A program made the translations under genes and the position numbers. This document shows positions 25,366-38,846 of a stretch of 64,000 nucleotides of DNA, in pieces; the first letter of the stretch is position 1; each line of letters begins with the position of its first letter. Under the pieces are notes generated by a model, which was given only the letters and a program-made list of their open reading frames with translations, ran no database searches and was not told the origin of the DNA. Origin of the DNA: Epiperipatus broadwayi (lineage: Eukaryota; Onychophora; Udeonychophora; Euonychophora; Peripatidae); assembly GCA_028023455.1 (NCBI GenBank), contig JAQFVV010000112.1:1984001-2048000 (forward strand). Direction: 5' to 3'.

Positions 25366-26031
25366 TGTCAAGGTTGTAAGCTACCCTTACAATATATATC
25401 ATAAGCTTAGTACTGTGTATCAGTGGTGGCTGTGGTAGTTCCAATACAGGCATGGAGATTTTTTCCCCAGAAAACCTGCCAAAAGCAACACACTTATTCA
25501 TTTAATACTGATCAGCCAATGGGTGACAAATATTTTTTAGAAAAAGGGTAAAACAAAAATAAAAAAAACGAACGAGCAATTGACAAGTATTGTCTTTTTA
25601 CAAAGGATTGATGGAGCGCTCTTTGCCCTGTATCAAATTATTTTATTATTAAAATTGTTTTGCACAACATCATATCCCTAATACAGAGTAAAAAAAAAAT
25701 CTTATTTAGTAAAACATGTAACAAAATAATAACAAAAAATGTATAATTTAATATAAAATGGCTGTTAATAATACGATTACTAAATATTACTAAGTATGCA
25801 ATTTAAAAAAATTATAAATGATTTTCTCTCAAAAGTTTACAATAAGGCTACCTCACCTCAATTTTGCAAGATGGTAAATTGTGAGTTTAAGGTATGTCAA
25901 CACATATTTAAGTCAATTTTTTAAATCAAAATTCTACTTACAAAACTTCTAAGTCATTTGAAAAAATCAGCAAGATTACAAACTTTGGTTCTAGTAAACT
26001 ATTAACTGTGCAGCCTTTGGTGGCTCTGTCT

Positions 26032-26149
26032 CTAGTTAAAAACAGAGCATTATAACATTACCGAGCCACTAGATTTTTTTTATCTAATAACTAGTTAAAA
26101 ACAGAGCGTTATAACATTACCGGGCCACTAGATTTTTTTTATCTAATAG
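26032..26149. repeat. 59-bp tandem duplication
   Basis: Two units starting CTAGTTAAAAACAGAGC and ending ATTTTTTTTATCTAATA differ at a few positions (GCATTA/GCGTTA, CCGAGCC/CCGGGCC). Confidence 0.85.
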
Positions 26150-26175
26150 TATCGTATTTTGACATACGGTTGTAA

Positions 26176-27300
26176 TTTTTTTTTTTTAATATTTAATATA
26201 TTGTTGTTGTTTGTTTTGGACATAATTATTTTTTTTTTAATATTTAATATATTGTTGTTGTTTGTTTTGGACGTAATTATTTTTTTTTTTGGTTTTCATT
26301 TGATAAATTTAAAACTATAATGGACAGTTTAACCTTTTTTTTTGGATTTCAAAAGTACATAATTTTTGACATACACCTTTATTGGGGGTGGGGGTGGATT
26401 TCCATTCTAAATCTATTGTTTTTTTTTTACAGATGTCTTTTTTTTTGTTTTGGATTCGATACATTTCAAAATATAAGGGACAGTTTTAACTTTTTTTTGG
26501 AATATCTCAAATATACACAATTTGCTTTACATATACGACTTTCTTTTTTTTTTTGTTGTTGTTATTTAAAATTAAAATCGATACTTTCTTTTTGAATTAT
26601 GTTAAAAATGAGGGAAAATAATTCAAACCTGTCCGACAAACTCCGCCTCAGATGTCCATATTTGCTTATACATGAAAAGAATTGTTTGGTATTTTATCTT
26701 ACATTTATAAATACGGGGGGGGGGGGGTTGGGCAGCATGTTTTGATTTTTTTTTTTTTTTTTTTAATAATAACAAATAAAACGGGGTTTTGACTTTTTTG
26801 TTTTCTTTTTAATAATAATAAATAAAACGGGATTTCTTTTTTCTCTTAGATTTATAAATATGGGGGGTTTTTTTTGGCAGCGGGTTTTGATTTTTTTTGC
26901 TTTTTTTTTAATAATAACAAATAAAACGTCAAAAACAAAAAACAAAAAGTCAATCGCGGTATTGTTTTTTTAACACATAAAATATGTATGTTAACCGGTT
27001 TTGTTACATTCTGTGGATTTATTTATTTATCTTTTTTAAGAGTCTACAAGTTTGTTAAAGATTTTTTGTTTTCATAACAAATAAAACGTCCGGTATTTTT
27101 ATTCTTTTTTAACAACAAAAATTAGCTCGGGTTCATTTTTAAAATCTACTTAACATGCTGTTTATTGATTTAAAACAACAACCAAAAACCTCTTTTTGCT
27201 TCTAAACGGAACAAATAAGTATGTCAAAAGAAGAAGTATTTTTTTTTAACAAAAAAAAGTCAATCAATCAATCAAGAGATGTCCAACAAACTACGCCGTC
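26176..27300. repeat. T-tract-rich block with local tandem repeats
   Basis: Begins with two 51-bp units containing TATTGTTGTTGTTTGTTTTG (26176-26290). From 26764 there are four imperfect occurrences of AATAACAAATAAAACG (26764, 26807, 26909, 27070) separated by poly(T). G-runs occur (GGGGGTGGGGGTGG near 26384; 13 G near 26714). The open frame at 26320-26595 is poly-Phe low complexity and not a gene. TGTCC-ACAAACT-CGCC occurs near both ends (26632, 27281). Confidence 0.55.
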
Positions 27301-27389
27301 CCTTTTTAACACTGTCATTCTGGGTGTTAATTACATGATTTACAGATAAAAATAATCGCAAACAAAACACAAATACTTTCCAGAAAATA

Positions 27390-28055
27390 AATTTATTAAC
27401 CACATATGACTGAACTAAATCAACTGTAACGAATGGCAGGATGTTTTGGGCTTGCAAAACGCAACTGCCTCACTTTCTCTGTTTGGGATGTCCCACAAAT
27501 ATAATAACATGGTGACATTTTGTTCTTCTTTTTCAACTCTCGTCCGAGTCACAACAGAAATGGTATTTTTCTGCAAACAACTCCAATCGTCTGCCAGAGA
27601 GCTTGAGAAATTTTATTTTTGTCTTTTTTGACCCCCAAAAAAGCCAAAATTAGCCAAAAAAAATTTTTTTTGACAAATATCAATAATACACTGAAAATTA
27701 CTAGTACGCAAAAATCTTTCAATTGGGAAATACAGAAAATCATAAACATCAACAAATAAACACTTGAAAAAGATGACAATGCTCACACTCTCATCTGAAA
27801 TTCTAGCGACAATACAAATTCTGTCAATACGCATAGGAATTCAACCCACAATGACATCAATGGCAAACTATACGATCATAGTATTGTTAGTAGACATAGT
27901 GTTATTGAACGCAGAAGAATTGGCCGCGTATTATAACCATACGATCTACTCGTATATTAATGATCACTCGTATATTAGCAGTAGGTTCGGCCACGAAAGC
28001 GGTATAATTCTGTGTTTTTACACAGAAACAGCGCCAATACAGGCTGTACAGTGAA
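27390..28055. other. CpG-retaining segment of unknown nature
   Basis: Contains many more CpG and mixed-composition stretches than its surroundings (for example GAATTGGCCGCGTATT and AGGTTCGGCCACGAAAG). A frame at 27773-28054 (+) has an ATG and encodes about 93 residues, partly hydrophobic, without recognisable domains or splice sites. Possible explanations are an unmethylated regulatory segment, an unrecognised repeat or a small gene; none can be chosen. Confidence 0.3.
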
Positions 28056-30276
28056 TAGTTTACTAGAACCCAATCTATATTTGTTTACATAAAAAAACAA
28101 TGGGATGCTTAAAATCCTGCACATTTTCAGCTAATTTATAATCCATCATGCCATGAACTAAATAAGAATGAGAAAGTTCTTTGCTGCACTTCAATTGATA
28201 CCAATCCAAGCTAATAGTTGTTCAAGATTTTTCATCCATCACTGGCTAATACATTTATAAAACAATAAAAATAATACACCCTCTAAGTTATTTATATTGT
28301 TTAATATCTTTTTGTTATTTATAGACTGAAATTTCTTCAATTGCATCTTTGTTCATTAATGATTTATTCATTTTTTTTATCCATGAAATTGTTTAAGCAT
28401 TTTTCCCCAACAAATCAAATATTTTTTATTATCTTCAAAAAAAAAAAACAACACTTTTTTTTTAATAATTAATTTCTGATCTGGTAATATCATTCTCCTT
28501 CCCATTGATTCTATGCTCCTCCATTCCTGCTCTTACTAACATTTTGTTAATTGTAATTGAAATAAACTGATATAAAAACCAGTGGAATTCACATAGAAGG
28601 CAATGTCAAAGCAAGTTAATCTCAATGAAATAAAATTAATATTCTCAAATAATTGTTTTAATATCCTTTATCATAATAATTATGCATCAAAATGGCAAGT
28701 TCAACATTCAATTAATTGAGCAAATTTTTTTTTTTCTATTATCAGTTGAGAATCATTCACAAAATAAAATAAGTAAATAAAATTAAAGCATTACATATAT
28801 AATTCTAAACCAGATAGTTAAAAATCAATTTTAGAAATTTAGAATTTTTTTAGATAATTTGTTAGTCACATGCCACAAAAAACAATTCAACAAATTTTTA
28901 CATATTTTAAATTATTCAAAAAATTTATAACACTAAATTTATAATTCAAAACATCTGGAATATTTTATATATGAATTATGCATTATTTAAAAAAAAAAAG
29001 TTTAATTATAATATGAAAAGTTAATATTTTTTATGAAATTAAACATTACAAAAAAGTAATATAAAAAAAATTAAGAGATGGGAAATTTTTTTTAAAAAAC
29101 AACAACAAACAAATACAGGATAAAATACAAGTAAGAAAAAAAAAGAAACAGAAAAAAAAATAACAAAACAATTTATAAATAAAATAATGATGGAATTTAT
29201 TAGAAAGGAGGAAAAAAGATTATATAAGTATAGTAAGGGGAAAAAAACATCAGCAAAAAAAAAAAAAGAGAGAGATGACTACATAAAAGAGTATAAATTA
29301 ATCAAACAAAGAGATTAAAAGTATATTTTTATTATTATTGAATATAAAAACGCAACTTAAAAAATTAAGAAAATGAATGTTAAAATAAACTTCCAAATCT
29401 CAATATAAATATTTGTTGTTGTTCTTTCCAAGTTACTGAGATCGATTTTGCCAAATTGTGACATCAAAGTTACTGTCAAATAACTGTCCTATGTAACTTA
29501 ATCAAGATAAAAAAAAAATTATATCTAAACATTAGAATAAAATCATGGCATTTAATTATGTATTACAGATAAAACATGACTTCCATTGAGACACTAAAAG
29601 CAAGAACTCTAAAAATGAATCTTTGAATAACTATAAATCTAGTGAATGTGGAATACTTTTCATTTTATCTCAATTTCAAAAACCATCTACTGTAAGCTTG
29701 AAAAATCAATGGATACTAGATGGTATTGCTATTACATTCATGGATTTTGCCTTTTTTGGTGAAAACTTAGAATTCAAAGCTAGATATAATGCATTTACGA
29801 AAATATCAGTTATCTTTATCTTTTTTATGTACTGAATTTCAAAAACTTAGAAATTTTGAATCTGAATTAATCCTTTCCCTTCCCCCCACTATAATGGTAG
29901 GTGTTATACCTAGGCAATAGGTATTATCAAAAAACCCCATGATCTAATCCAGGAGGCAACAAAATTTTTCTTTGTAGATTTCGGATAATAAAATTTTAAG
30001 AGTTTTTGTTGGTCAATTTAATCACTAGAGGCGCTATAATCACATTTCTAGAGTATTGTAAAGTTTATAAAATTGTATAAAAGCTTTTAATTTATTTATT
30101 TTTAACACTTTTATGAAATTAAAAGATATTTAAGATTTCTATGCTTAATTTTGATATTTTGTGGTGTTTGGACATGTAAGTTTTAAATTTTTTTCTTAAA
30201 ATTTTTTTTTTTCATAATCTCTTTTTATAAAATGGTTCATTTATTTAGCTTTAACGACTTTTAAAAATATAAGTTA

Positions 30277-31341
30277 CAGGTGGTCCTCTACTTTCATACC
30301 TAATTAGTTTCTGAAATATGTATGAAAACTGAAATGTATAAAAGTAGAGCAATGTAAAAAAAACATCAAAAAAGGTTTTCAAAATACAGTAAAGTACATG
30401 TATTTATTTTTTATTGATTAGTATCTGATGTTTTCTTTATAAATTTGTCAAGAGATAATTAAATTGTACTCTTCTTTTTCTTTAATTGTTTTTCATGATT
30501 GAATATATTGATTGGCTTAAATTATATGAATGACCTATTGAAGCAAAAAATTTGCAGCTTTCAGAACATCTGACAAAACTAGGTTAAGTTTTCTTTGAAG
30601 GCTTAATACTGATTTTATTCATTATATTTACAAGAAGAATATAAGTTCTTTAAAAAGTAGACAAATAAATTATATATCCACAATGACATGCTTATCATTT
30701 AAATAAAACTATAAAATAAAAACTAGCAGATGTATGAATCTTTGATTACCTTTTTCTCTTACTAACGATTGAATCAAATTTATAGGCAAAAAATATTTCA
30801 GTAGTAATTTTTTATAAACTCTAGTTAATTATTCTATTTGCCTGAATGCTTATTTATATAATAATTTAGACTAGAGTGGCCAGTGCAATAAATTCTCTAG
30901 ATTCACTTTGGAATAGCAAGGTAGGAATCTCTTTAAAGAAGTGATTTTTTTGTTTGCCATTTAAACAAGTCCTTAATCTGCAAACAGAAAGAAATCAAGA
31001 TAATTAATTATAATATAAGCAGTATTTATTTGTTTATAATTAAGAAAAAAATACCATCCTCTACTTATTCTAGCATTTTGTTAACTAGAAACAAAAGCAA
31101 TAATTTAATTGGAAATAATATTAAATTACAACAATAATTTTCCATCCATTGAAAAAATAATAAATTTAAAAAATTTACATTTGCAGTTTTTTTTTACACT
31201 ATATATAATATTTGTGATGCTGAAAATTAATGTGATTAATGTTGGAGAGGGACTAGTGACTAATAGTCCATGAGAAAGAGAGAATCATTAAATGAAAATA
31301 TACAGCATTATAGCAAATGTACGAAAATAGAGGACCGCCTG
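30277..31341. mobile_element. non-autonomous TIR DNA transposon, TA target site
   Basis: The left end CAGGTGGTCCTCTACTTTC and the complement of the right end CAGGCGGTCCTCTATTTTC pair with 2 mismatches; the similarity continues to 24 bp with 4. Each end is flanked by TA (30275-30276 and 31342-31343). The 1065-bp interior has no transposase-like frame. TA duplication fits the Tc1/mariner-pogo superfamily; the family itself is inferred. Confidence 0.78.
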
Positions 31342-32170
31342 TATTCATCTTTTGAAAAAAAAGAAGGATGATATTTAAAGTTTTTCTATACAAAAACTAA
31401 TAATTTATCCCGTTTGCCTCAGTATGTAGAATTTTTTTTGTTTCATTTTCTGCTTATGAATGTTATGTAATGAAAAAATATTTTTGCTTCATTTGTTGAT
31501 TATAACAAAATTGAAAAATAATGTCTTATTATTTAGATGAATTATTTGTTGATTATATCAAAATGTTTTCATTCAATGTAAGGCATGTCATAGTAAGATA
31601 AACCATTATGCAGGCCGGAAATGCCTGTATATCTTAGTTTGTTGATCTCTGATCTAATTCATGTAAGCTGATCTAGTCCTGAGTTATATGATCATGCTTG
31701 TAATATTAATATATAATATGCTGATGATAAGGTGAAAGCAGCAATGAAATCAAAGATTTGAGATGAAAAACAGATGGTTAAAGGCATCTGGAAATTTCAG
31801 TTCCAAATCCAACACATTCTCAGAAATTCAGTCTGCAGCACCAAACGTTCTGCCATCTGTATCTGCAGGCTTATTGCTGCATTAAAAACTGCATAAAATA
31901 ATGCCACTTTTGCATAATAATAAAAAATAAAGAAAATCTAGTGTTTTTTTTTTGGGGGGGGGGGCTTATACTCTTTCATATAGTCGATATTACATTATTT
32001 GATTAGATATAAAACAAAACTAAATGCAAACAATCTGTTATTGACAAAAACCAATGGGGATAATTAAATATGAACATGACTAGAACAGATATGATTTGTG
32101 AGTAGATTTGAAGATGATATATGATCAAAATGACTGACTAGATAGACAAATAGTCCTATATATTTTTAAA

Positions 32171-32224
32171 TGATGAATGATTAATATAGAGCAGGAGTGA
32201 TGAATGATTAATGTAGAGCAGGAG
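32171..32224. repeat. 27-bp tandem duplication
   Basis: Two units of TGATGAATGATTAAT followed by A/GTAGAGCAGGAG. Confidence 0.8.
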
Positions 32225-33076
32225 AGCAAAAACTATCATCCTATAACGATGTTGATGAAAAAGAAGAAATGAAACTTGGATAATTTTTAAATGATGAATT
32301 AAAAGCATGAAAGATACTTGAGAAAAATCTTGCCTAGATGGTATGAGCTACAAAAAGAAAAGAGTAGAAATTAGAATTTGTTAACTATAATGATAATTCT
32401 AAAATGAATTTATTTAGATTAGAATTTATTATTTTAAAAGATGAATTTTCTAACTTTAAATGTGAAGATTTAAAAAAAAACACTACGTAATTTAATATAG
32501 CGGTATCAATCATTATCCAAAGTATTACATAAGCATTCATTAAATTGAAACCAAAATTTTTTGATAACAGTAATTAAACAACACTCACATCACTCCACGC
32601 ATGAGATATTTATGATAGCTGCACTATAGTTATCCAAAAGATACTGCTATATTTCTATTCTATTCAAGGTTTTTAACTCCAAAAAAATACTTGATTATTT
32701 AATTATATGCTTGATACCAGATCATTTAAGAGTTAACTGCAGGCACTTATTCAATAAACAAAGAAAAGTATATAAATTTTCCCAAAAGCAGTTTGAACTA
32801 TGCTGTATTTAACTACATATCTTCAATTACAGACTATCCAAAGAAAAATGTGAACAAACAAAAAAAAATCTATTAAAATTCACAAATTTTATGATATTTG
32901 AGTAACTATTTTTCTTTCTCTGAGAGTCATATATGATCACATTTAAAAATAAAAAAGTATAATTTGCAAATAAATTTTACAATATGCCAGTAGCTATCTT
33001 TCAATCTTAGAGTGCTATATCCAATTATATGTATTAATACAATTTCATATTATGTTGAAAACATGATATCAATATA

Positions 33077-33208
33077 GTCAGTATTGCATTGGTGGTCGAG
33101 AGGTCAGCGCGACTGCCTTGCACTAGCAGGCAGTTGCGCAGGTTGCGGATTTGCGTCCTGGCCGATGCTATGACACTTAAAAAATATATATATATATATC
33201 GTCAGTAT
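33077..33208 (+). mobile_element. full-length tRNA-derived SINE with target duplication
   Basis: The tRNA-like body is 33086-33168. The 5' heptamer GCATTGG pairs with the 3' heptamer CCGATGC (one G-T pair) like an acceptor stem. TGGTCGAGAGG fits the Pol III A-box and GGATTTGCGTCC the B-box. An unusually long anticodon-arm-like hairpin (CTGCCT/AGGCAG) lies between. A short unrelated 3' part (TATGACACTT) and an A/(AT)n tail follow to 33200. GTCAGTAT flanks both sides (33077-33084 and 33201-33208), an exact 8-bp target-site duplication. Very short for a SINE; it would rely on a LINE for mobilisation. Confidence 0.88.
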
Positions 33209-35265
33209 ACTATATTTAATTTTCCTTTTAGTTTTTGCTTTTAAACACAATGTGGAACTATAGAACTCACAGTGAAATAACTCGTTAATAAATTGAACAT
33301 TTTAGGAGAAAATAAGATTCTCTCAAACAGATATCATACTAAAGTCTAAATTAATTGTAAATTATATATATATTGGTAAATTTTCTTATTAATTGTAAAT
33401 TACATATTTATTGATTTTTTTTTAGTTTTCTTATTTATCTTTCATAATGGACAAAAAAAAATAAGGGGCAACTAATGAAGGATCAAATCCATTGTAAGTG
33501 ATATATATATATATGTTTAATTTTTCATCAAAAAAATGCATTCCTCAGTCAACATATAGTACAATAAAACAATAAACTGAATTAGTAATAAAAAAAATTT
33601 ACAAAAAGAGTAAAATGATAAATTATTATTATTATTTATTTTGATTACTGGTGATAAACAGAATGAATGTCCCAAAGAACGGCTAGAAATTCCAGTTCAA
33701 AGCTGTTTTATTGCCAAGACAACATATGTGACTCAGATTTGATGCATGAACACCTGAGTATAGACAAAATATTTTTGATGGTTATCGATAGCTTAACTAA
33801 TATCTCATTATGTGAAAATGTTTCATTTTTCAATGATACAAGTAAATGTTCAAAAAAGAAATATTTTATTATTGTACAAATATAAACACAAATTTTTATT
33901 TCAAGATTACTTTGTAAAAACTTTTTTTAAAGGTCATTCATGTTATGGGAACTTTTTTTTTTTCAGTGACTAACAACACATAATACCTGTTCAATTTTTG
34001 CAAACTATTTACATTTTTAGAATATTTTATAAAAGATTATTACAGAAAAACTACTACTAAATACAGGTAAATGCTGTAAAAATACAAATCTATATTTCAC
34101 TATTTATGTATTTTCTTTTAGATTGCTTTATTTAAAAATCTAGATTCCACTAATAGTCATTAAATACACATCAATGCTAAAAGTAAACCGAATCTTCAAT
34201 TTATCAATTAGTTATCCCACTATGGTTTTATTAGCTCCATGCAGTGTTAAAATCAGAAACTAAATGGAAAATCAACTGTAGTATGCAGATTATATTAGTA
34301 TTAAAGCACATTTTATTCTTCATTTATTATCCTTTCTGAATTTGATGTACAGGATTTTAGAGAATAAAATATTTTTTGAGCATAACGCTAAAAGTTTATA
34401 AAATTATAGAGCGTACTAAAACTTATACTGACTTAAAAACATCAAAGAATTAGAGAGATCCTAATTTATTGATAACAAGACCACTATTATGTTTCTATAA
34501 AAGAAAAAAGTTATGAAAAACAAGAATATCATGTAGAGTGTATTTAATAGTGAAAAAAAAATCAATATCTCACTATTTACTTTATTTTAAAAATAAAAAT
34601 ACAATCGTTAGGTTTTTTTTCTTATTCTTTTTGCTTCACTGGATGCATGGGCAACATACCATAAAATATATGTAACTAAATTATTATTTTTTTAATTTTG
34701 TTCATACTACAATCTTAATTTAAATATGCATTCTATACATAAAAGCAGTGTCTGTAATTATATATATATATTGCATGTTAAAAAGTACTGTGCATTTGGA
34801 GTTCTATAAACAATACTTATTCTATTCTAATCAATGTTTATCAAAAAAACATAAGCTATTATATGCTATATACATATCTACATGAGGGAAGCTTAGGACA
34901 AAATTTAGTTTGGTTGTGACTTCATTGTATGGCTTTGCTCTTTTCTATTTATCTAATGATAATTATGTAGATTCAATTCACTACCAGCATTTTAAACCTT
35001 ACTATTACCCACTCAATAAAGTTATTATAACACTTATAAATTAAAATAATACAGATATATGAGAATTTAAAAAGATGCAATTACTTAACTAATTATAATT
35101 ACTAAATATATACATATATTTAAAAAAATAGGATTTTATTGAAACCTGAGCATAGGTTTCCTACATTTTTTCAATTTACTTTGAGAAATACAAATAATTA
35201 ATTCACAATCTTAGAAATACAAAGTAATTTAATATTTCCAATGCATACCGCTATCTGAAATAAAT

Positions 35266-35641
35266 AATCAAATATTAAATCATCTCAAATGTTAAGAAAT
35301 TATCAGCTATGCTCTCTGTGAAATAAATGATTAGAATCCATATTTCAAAACAGCTAATTATAGACTGCAAAGATATTAAATATTGAAAAATGGATTAATT
35401 CAAACACAGAAAGTAAAATTATATAAGCAATGATTTTTAAACTCCTTCTAAACAAACATGTTCTCTATACTTAGGCTCTCTGTTTGAATTAGTCTGTGTT
35501 TCAATACTTAATATATTTGCAGCCTATAGTTCAAAGAGTACCTTTTGGAATTAGCTGTTTTGAGATGCAGACTCTAAAAAATTTATTTCACAGAAGGCAC
35601 ACCTGAAAATTTCCTAACATTTGAAGTGATTTGATATTTAA
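35266..35641. mobile_element. fold-back element, about 375 bp
   Basis: The left arm (AAATCATCTCAAATGTTAAG, TCTGTGAAATAAATGATTAG, CAAAACAGCTAATT) is mirrored by the right arm (AATTAGCTGTTTTG, AATTTATTTCACAGA, AACATTTGAAGTGATTTG). The centre is near 35455. Confidence 0.7.
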
Positions 35642-36556
35642 AGTAATTTAAGTATAGTAGTAAAATTAGCAATATATATATATCTCAGAAATAATTTACT
35701 GTGTTTAGAATACTAAGACTCAAAGGAAGTTTTTCTAAGTAACAGACTTGAAAAGTCATGTGATTCTTTCTTTAGCATCTAACACACTTATACCATAAAA
35801 TTTAAAAACATGGTATTGCATGGACTAATGTTTATTTTATTTGGTTAGCTTGTATAAAAAGTAGCCATAGTATGAACTAAGAAAGTTAATGCTATATAGT
35901 ATTTTAGTATTTTATGAACTAATAATTTTAAAAATATTTTAAACTCCTTATTTTACAATAATGACATTTTTACAAACTTGACGCTTTTCGTGACTTGTTA
36001 ATTTTATGATATATTCTATATATACATAATATAAACTGAAGTTTTGTGAAAATTTTATTTTCAAGTAAAAGTATAAAATTTCAGTATAGTATTGAGGTAA
36101 TCAACAAGTTAGTCATTATTTAAGAGAACTAAATATATTACAAATTAAAAAAACATTATAATTATTATTTTTACAAATACTTTTTTAAGATAAAAAAAAA
36201 AGAATGTTTTTAGCAATTAGTCATACTATTATATTACTTTAGTTATTCTTTCTGTCTTCAAGAAAGAGAATTTAATTTACATTACAGAAAATCCATACTT
36301 TAAATACATATGGATGATCTATATATTTATAAAGTATTTTGGAAACTCGTTGAATTAGAACAAAGCAATCATCCAAATGGATAAAATATATAACAAAACA
36401 TTAGCCTTAAAAATATTATTTACAGTAGTATATATTAATTTTAAACAGTTATTTAAAATACAATTAAAAACAATTTAATTGTCTTTCAAATTCAACCATT
36501 TAGAAAATGTTACAATTTATATAAGATTTTATAAATTTGAGAGGAAGATACTTATA

Positions 36557-37345
36557 TTATAATATATATGTAATATATGGAGCATACCAATAGCTCTAAC
36601 AAGCTCTTATTGATATATGTTGCAAGAGAAAGCATTTAAAATCTCTATGCTTTTGGCTCATCTCAGTGAGGTCCTAGGACATTCAGATACTAGATCTAAA
36701 ATACTAATTCAAAAGCCAGCACTTATCTAATACGTAATTATTAAGTAGAACATCTGAAATTTTTCAGACATGTAAATGTCTTTAAATCCAGCTAACTTAA
36801 CTAGCTATATGGGTCTGAAAACACTTCAGCTTCACGATATATTAATAGCTTCAGCCATATATTAATAGCTTCGGCAATATAACATCATCAAAGCCTCAAG
36901 GGCAAAATTATAATAATAAAGCAAGTCATGTATCACGTGACTTGTTTTAAGCTTGTATTACGGATATGTAATATAGGGAGCATACCAATAGCTTTAACAA
37001 GTTTTTATTGATAAGTGCCACAAAAGAAAGCATTTAAAATCTCTAACTAGAATTATCCACTTCAGAATAAAAATTTCAGATTTTCTACTTAATAGTTAAA
37101 AGTGTTGGCTTTTGAGTTGGTATTTTAGATTTAGTGTCTGAATGTCCTAGCTCCTTACTGAGATGAGCCAAAACTTCAAAACCGATCGATCTGAGGAAAG
37201 GGATAAATTCTAGATAGAGATTTTTAATGCTTTCTCTTGGCACTTATCAATAAGAGCTTGTTAGAGCTATTTATAGATTCTCTATATTACATATCTGCAA
37301 TACAAGCTTAAAATAAGTCACGTGATATATGAATTGCTTTATTCA
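36557..37345. mobile_element. compound fold-back element with a repeated arm
   Basis: GGAGCATACCAATAGCT followed by AACAAG...TATTGATA and AAAGCATTTAAAATCTCT occurs at 36579 and again in the same direction at 36975. It is mirrored at 37215-37290 (GATTTTTAATGCTTTCTC, TTATCAATAAGAGCTTGTTA). Outer arms AAGTCATGTATCACGTGACT and AAGCTTGTATTAC face GTAATA.../ATACAAGCTTAAAA and AAGTCACGTGATATATGAA. So a complete 450-bp fold-back (36897-37345) is preceded by an extra half copy. Confidence 0.7.
36834..36880. repeat. 21-bp tandem repeat
   Basis: ATATATTAATAGCTTCAGCC is followed by a near-identical unit. Confidence 0.6.
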
Positions 37346-38589
37346 TTGTATATATAAATAGCATATGCCTTGAAAATTCTGTAATTTTTTTAAAAAAGCC
37401 TTTTAATAATTAATATTGAATATATATAATTACACAAAAATTGTAATCAAACAGGAAAATGAAATAATAGTAACGACAATTTTTCATGTTACTAAATTAC
37501 TGTATCAAAGATGAAAAGAATATAAATTGAATCTGAACTTCTGATAGGAGACATTCAATTTTTTTTAAAAAGTAATAAATTAGCTATCTTTTCAATTGAT
37601 GCATTTATCTTTGGCAGATCCCCATTTGCTGGCTACATGAATGGGTTGATGGCATAAGTTTGCTTAAAAAGGTTAAATGAATTATCAGTGACGTCATTTC
37701 TCATTTGTAAATGATGGAATTAAAAAAAACAACAACCAGACATTAAACTATGAAATGTATTATATTTTTAGACATCATAAGAAACTGATTTCATATGTAA
37801 TCATGCACCATGAGATTTAAGAAAGTTTAAAAAAAATGTAATAATCATAGTAGTGAAATAAATTAGGAAACTCAGTGAAAAAGTTATTTCATATTTAGCT
37901 TCGATCGCAAGCTAAAAAAAAAAATCTATTCACATGGAAGGATATCACCAAACATGTTTTCAACTGCTCTACTATCTAAACATGTGGCACTAGTACAAAA
38001 CGGAAAATATGTGTTATCTTTGTACAATATATGTGCAATCAGAAATTTATAACGAAATTTATATATGTGCAATCATAAAAGAATATCATTCCACCAAGTG
38101 ATTTTATCACAAATGAATTGATAACACTGAAAGTAATACTAATGAAAATATAAAAAGACAACTTCTTAAATTATCATATTGAAGATTAAGAATCAGGAAC
38201 ACATTATGACAATAGTAAATTTTATCTCTCAAAAAAGTCAATTAAATAATGGGAAATGTAATATCAATTTTTTTTTTTTGCTTCAGCCAATAAATAAAAG
38301 CCTAAACCATTGCTGCTAAACATCAAACTTTCAGAATAATTATCTGAAGAAGAAAATACATTATATACAATTTACAAGATATTCAAATAAAATTAGAAGC
38401 GTGTGAGGTGCTGGAAAGAGAAGCTATAATAATTATTCTTATAAGTCTATACAAAAGTTAATGGCTAAGTGCTTCTGAGGCGTGTTGCCTCATATTCACA
38501 GCCATAGTGATAAATGATGCAGAGTAAGGAGGAAGTGATAATATGCAAACTATATGGAAATTATTTACATAGTCCAGCATTTGGAAATA

Positions 38590-38846
38590 TCAAAGCATGT
38601 GCCATGTCTGTTGATGGAATTGTTATTACTAGTAATAAAGTATGCCTCTTTGATTTTTCATTTGCTGTCATTTTTCTCTATGCATACTATTCTAGGGTTG
38701 GATGGTTCAAATATATGACCAGTTTTCTTGGAGTGTTCTAGAAATATTGAAGAGTTGTCATTATTTTTCTGTGCTCTTTTATAAGTGTATTTATGTTGAG
38801 TGGTTCTATTGATAATACTAGCTTTAGTCTCACCATAGATATTCAA
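38590..38846 (-). pseudogene. PLE-type GIY-YIG endonuclease fragment
   Basis: The minus-strand frame reads YGETKASIINRTTQHKYTYK, NSSIFLEHSKKTGH, then, past the recorded end, KIKEAYFITSNNNSINR. Known: GIY-YIG nucleases of Penelope-like elements have Y.G.T..S...R...H, then a conserved AxxEHxxxTGH-type stretch and a catalytic Glu in (K/R)xxEAxxI...NxxN. All three are present in order. It is a diverged family from the element at 52.1 kb and only the endonuclease end survives. Confidence 0.68.

Noticed and set aside
26320-26595. 91-codon Phe-rich frame
   Set aside because: Product of poly(T) tracts.
27773-28054. 93-codon frame with ATG in the CpG-richer segment
   Set aside because: Looked like a small secreted or membrane protein, but no signal-peptide pattern, splice sites or recognisable domain; kept only as an uncertain region.
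33086-33168. Functional tRNA gene
   Set aside because: Acceptor stem and boxes fit, but the anticodon arm has an oversized loop and the locus has a target duplication and tail, so SINE is the better call.
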